From Micromonospora phaseoli (GTDB taxonomy: Bacteria > Actinomycetota > Actinomycetes > Mycobacteriales > Micromonosporaceae), in NCBI RefSeq assembly GCF_900109115.1, contig NZ_FNYV01000011.1:124001-188000 (forward strand): DNA of 64,000 bases, given 5' to 3'. A program made the position numbers and the translations under genes. The notes under the pieces were generated by a model, which saw nothing but the letters and a program-made list of their open reading frames with translations, made no database searches and was not told where the DNA came from. This document shows positions 63,256 through 64,000 of the stretch, in pieces (position 1 is the stretch's first letter; every line of letters begins with the position of its first letter).

Positions 63256-64000
63256 GTGAGCGTGAAGCTGACGACTGACGCGCCGGAGCCGGCCGAGTCG
63301 ACCTGGCGGACGTTGCGCCGCGGCCTGTCGCTCTCCCCGGAGCTGCGGGTGGGGTTGGCGGCCACGCTGGGCCTGGCGCTGGTCTACATGGTCGGTCGGG
63401 TGGCGGTGCCGGTGGCGGTGCAGCAGGGCATCGACCGGGGTATCGCCGGCGGGCTCGACCTGGACGCGCTGTTCGTGGTGGTGGCGGTCACCGCCGGCGT
63501 GCTGGTGGTGACCACGCTCTGCGGCTACCTGATGATGCGCCGGCTGTTCACGGTCAGTGAGACGGCGCTGGCCGGGGTTCGGGTACGGGCCTTCCGGCAC
63601 GTGCACGACCTGTCGATGCTGCACCAGCAGTCTGAACGGCGGGGCTCACTGGTCTCCCGGGTCACCAGCGACGTCGACCAGATCACCCAGTTCCTCCAGT
63701 GGGGCGGGGTGATCCTGCTGGTCAACCTCGGGCAGTTGGTCGTCACCACCGCCGTGATGCTGGCGTACTCCTGGCAGTTGACGCTGGTGGTCTTCGCCGC
63801 CTTCGTGCCGGCGGTCCTGGTGATCCGGGTGCTGCAACGTCGGCTGGCAGCGGCGTACGGGGTGGTTCGGCAGCGTACCGGCGCGCTGCTGGCGGCGGTC
63901 GGGGAGAGCGTGGTCGGTGCGCCGGTGATCCGGGCGTACGGCATCGCGGGGCGGACCTCCCGACGGCTGGACGAGGCGATCGACGGCCAGCGGCGGGCCC
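63256..64000 (+). CDS. ABC exporter half-transporter, second subunit (partial)
   Basis: An open frame running off the right edge, 248 codons visible. It begins SVKLTTDAPEPAESTWRTLR and has the first four or so membrane segments of an ABC exporter, with family motifs LSMLHQQSERRGSLVSRVTS and SDVDQITQFLQWGG. The nucleotide-binding domain lies beyond the window. GTG 63256 is behind GAGAAGG; GTG 63196 in the preceding repeat is in frame and would add 20 residues. It is expected to form a heterodimer with the preceding half-transporter and to hold the canonical Walker B Glu and switch His. Confidence 0.88.
   Translation, partial: MSVKLTTDAPEPAESTWRTLRRGLSLSPELRVGLAATLGLALVYMVGRVAVPVAVQQGIDRGIAGGLDLDALFVVVAVTAGVLVVTTLCGYLMMRRLFTVSETALAGVRVRAFRHVHDLSMLHQQSERRGSLVSRVTSDVDQITQFLQWGGVILLVNLGQLVVTTAVMLAYSWQLTLVVFAAFVPAVLVIRVLQRRLAAAYGVVRQRTGALLAAVGESVVGAPVIRAYGIAGRTSRRLDEAIDGQRRA

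Noticed and set aside
61248..63365. A 705-codon open frame opposite the ABC exporter gene
   Set aside because: Low-complexity Gln/Arg/His/Gly sequence typical of antisense frames in high-GC genes; the plus strand holds intact ABC motifs.

Overview
The window is a contiguous, high-GC actinomycete chromosome segment. Frequent GTG starts, ATGA/GTGA gene overlaps, a wag31-type divIVA, sepF, the MurT/GatD pair and a DUF3040 protein all point to Actinobacteria. Protein flavour and the dispersed repeats suggest Micromonosporaceae (Micromonospora/Salinispora-like); that family assignment is inference. It reads as core chromosome: no phage, plasmid, insertion sequence, CRISPR array, tRNA or rRNA was found.

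Layout. (1) 1-5.9 kb: tail of a probable DinB, a DUF3040 protein, then a minus-strand MoxR ATPase / DUF58 / transglutaminase operon. (2) 6.2-11.9 kb: an Mrp (Mnh) Na+/H+ antiporter operon A(+B fused)-C-D-E-F-G. (3) 12-15 kb: leuS behind a complete-looking leucine attenuator (12-residue leader peptide with three Leu codons plus intrinsic terminator). (4) 15-18.8 kb: ABC-2 transporter pair divergent from a NarL-type two-component system. (5) 18.8-21.5 kb: minus-strand murT-gatD (lipid II amidation) and a TVP38 membrane protein. (6) 21.8-43.5 kb: division and cell wall (dcw) cluster mraZ-rsmH-ftsL-ftsI-murE-murF-mraY-ftsW-murG-murC-ftsQ-ftsZ-yggS-sepF-yggT-divIVA, continuing through a zinc-motif membrane protein, a DUF167 protein, a TraR/DksA protein, lspA and an RluD-type pseudouridine synthase. 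murD is not in its usual place between mraY and ftsW, and pgeF and ileS are also missing from their common positions. (7) 43.5-47.6 kb: an uncharacterised anchored protein, a ParA-like ATPase with a variant P-loop, a DUF2567 protein and a LON-domain protein. (8) 47.7-54.6 kb: histidine genes hisD-C-B-H-A and F, interleaved with two small membrane proteins and an MDR oxidoreductase. (9) 54.6-64 kb: a small winged-helix-like protein, a divergent YczE/MocR pair with repeated GCCAAT sites, a long-chain acyl-CoA synthetase, an orphan class I terpene synthase, a TIGR03085 protein and a heterodimeric-type ABC exporter whose second subunit runs off the end.

How the parts work together. MurE/F, MraY, MurG and MurC build lipid II, MurT/GatD amidate it, FtsW/FtsI polymerise it at the FtsZ/SepF/FtsQ/FtsL septum, and DivIVA directs polar growth. 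Regulation readable from sequence includes the leuS attenuator, helically phased MraZ boxes over the mraZ promoter, a palindrome over the ftsZ -10, and a recurring arrangement in which a TANNNT hexamer sits 6-8 bases before a start codon that lacks a Shine-Dalgarno site, suggesting widespread leaderless transcription.

Limits: all family calls are from reading motifs and gene order, without database searches. Starts are chosen from ribosome binding sites, overlaps and family lengths, and several remain ambiguous, as noted in each entry.
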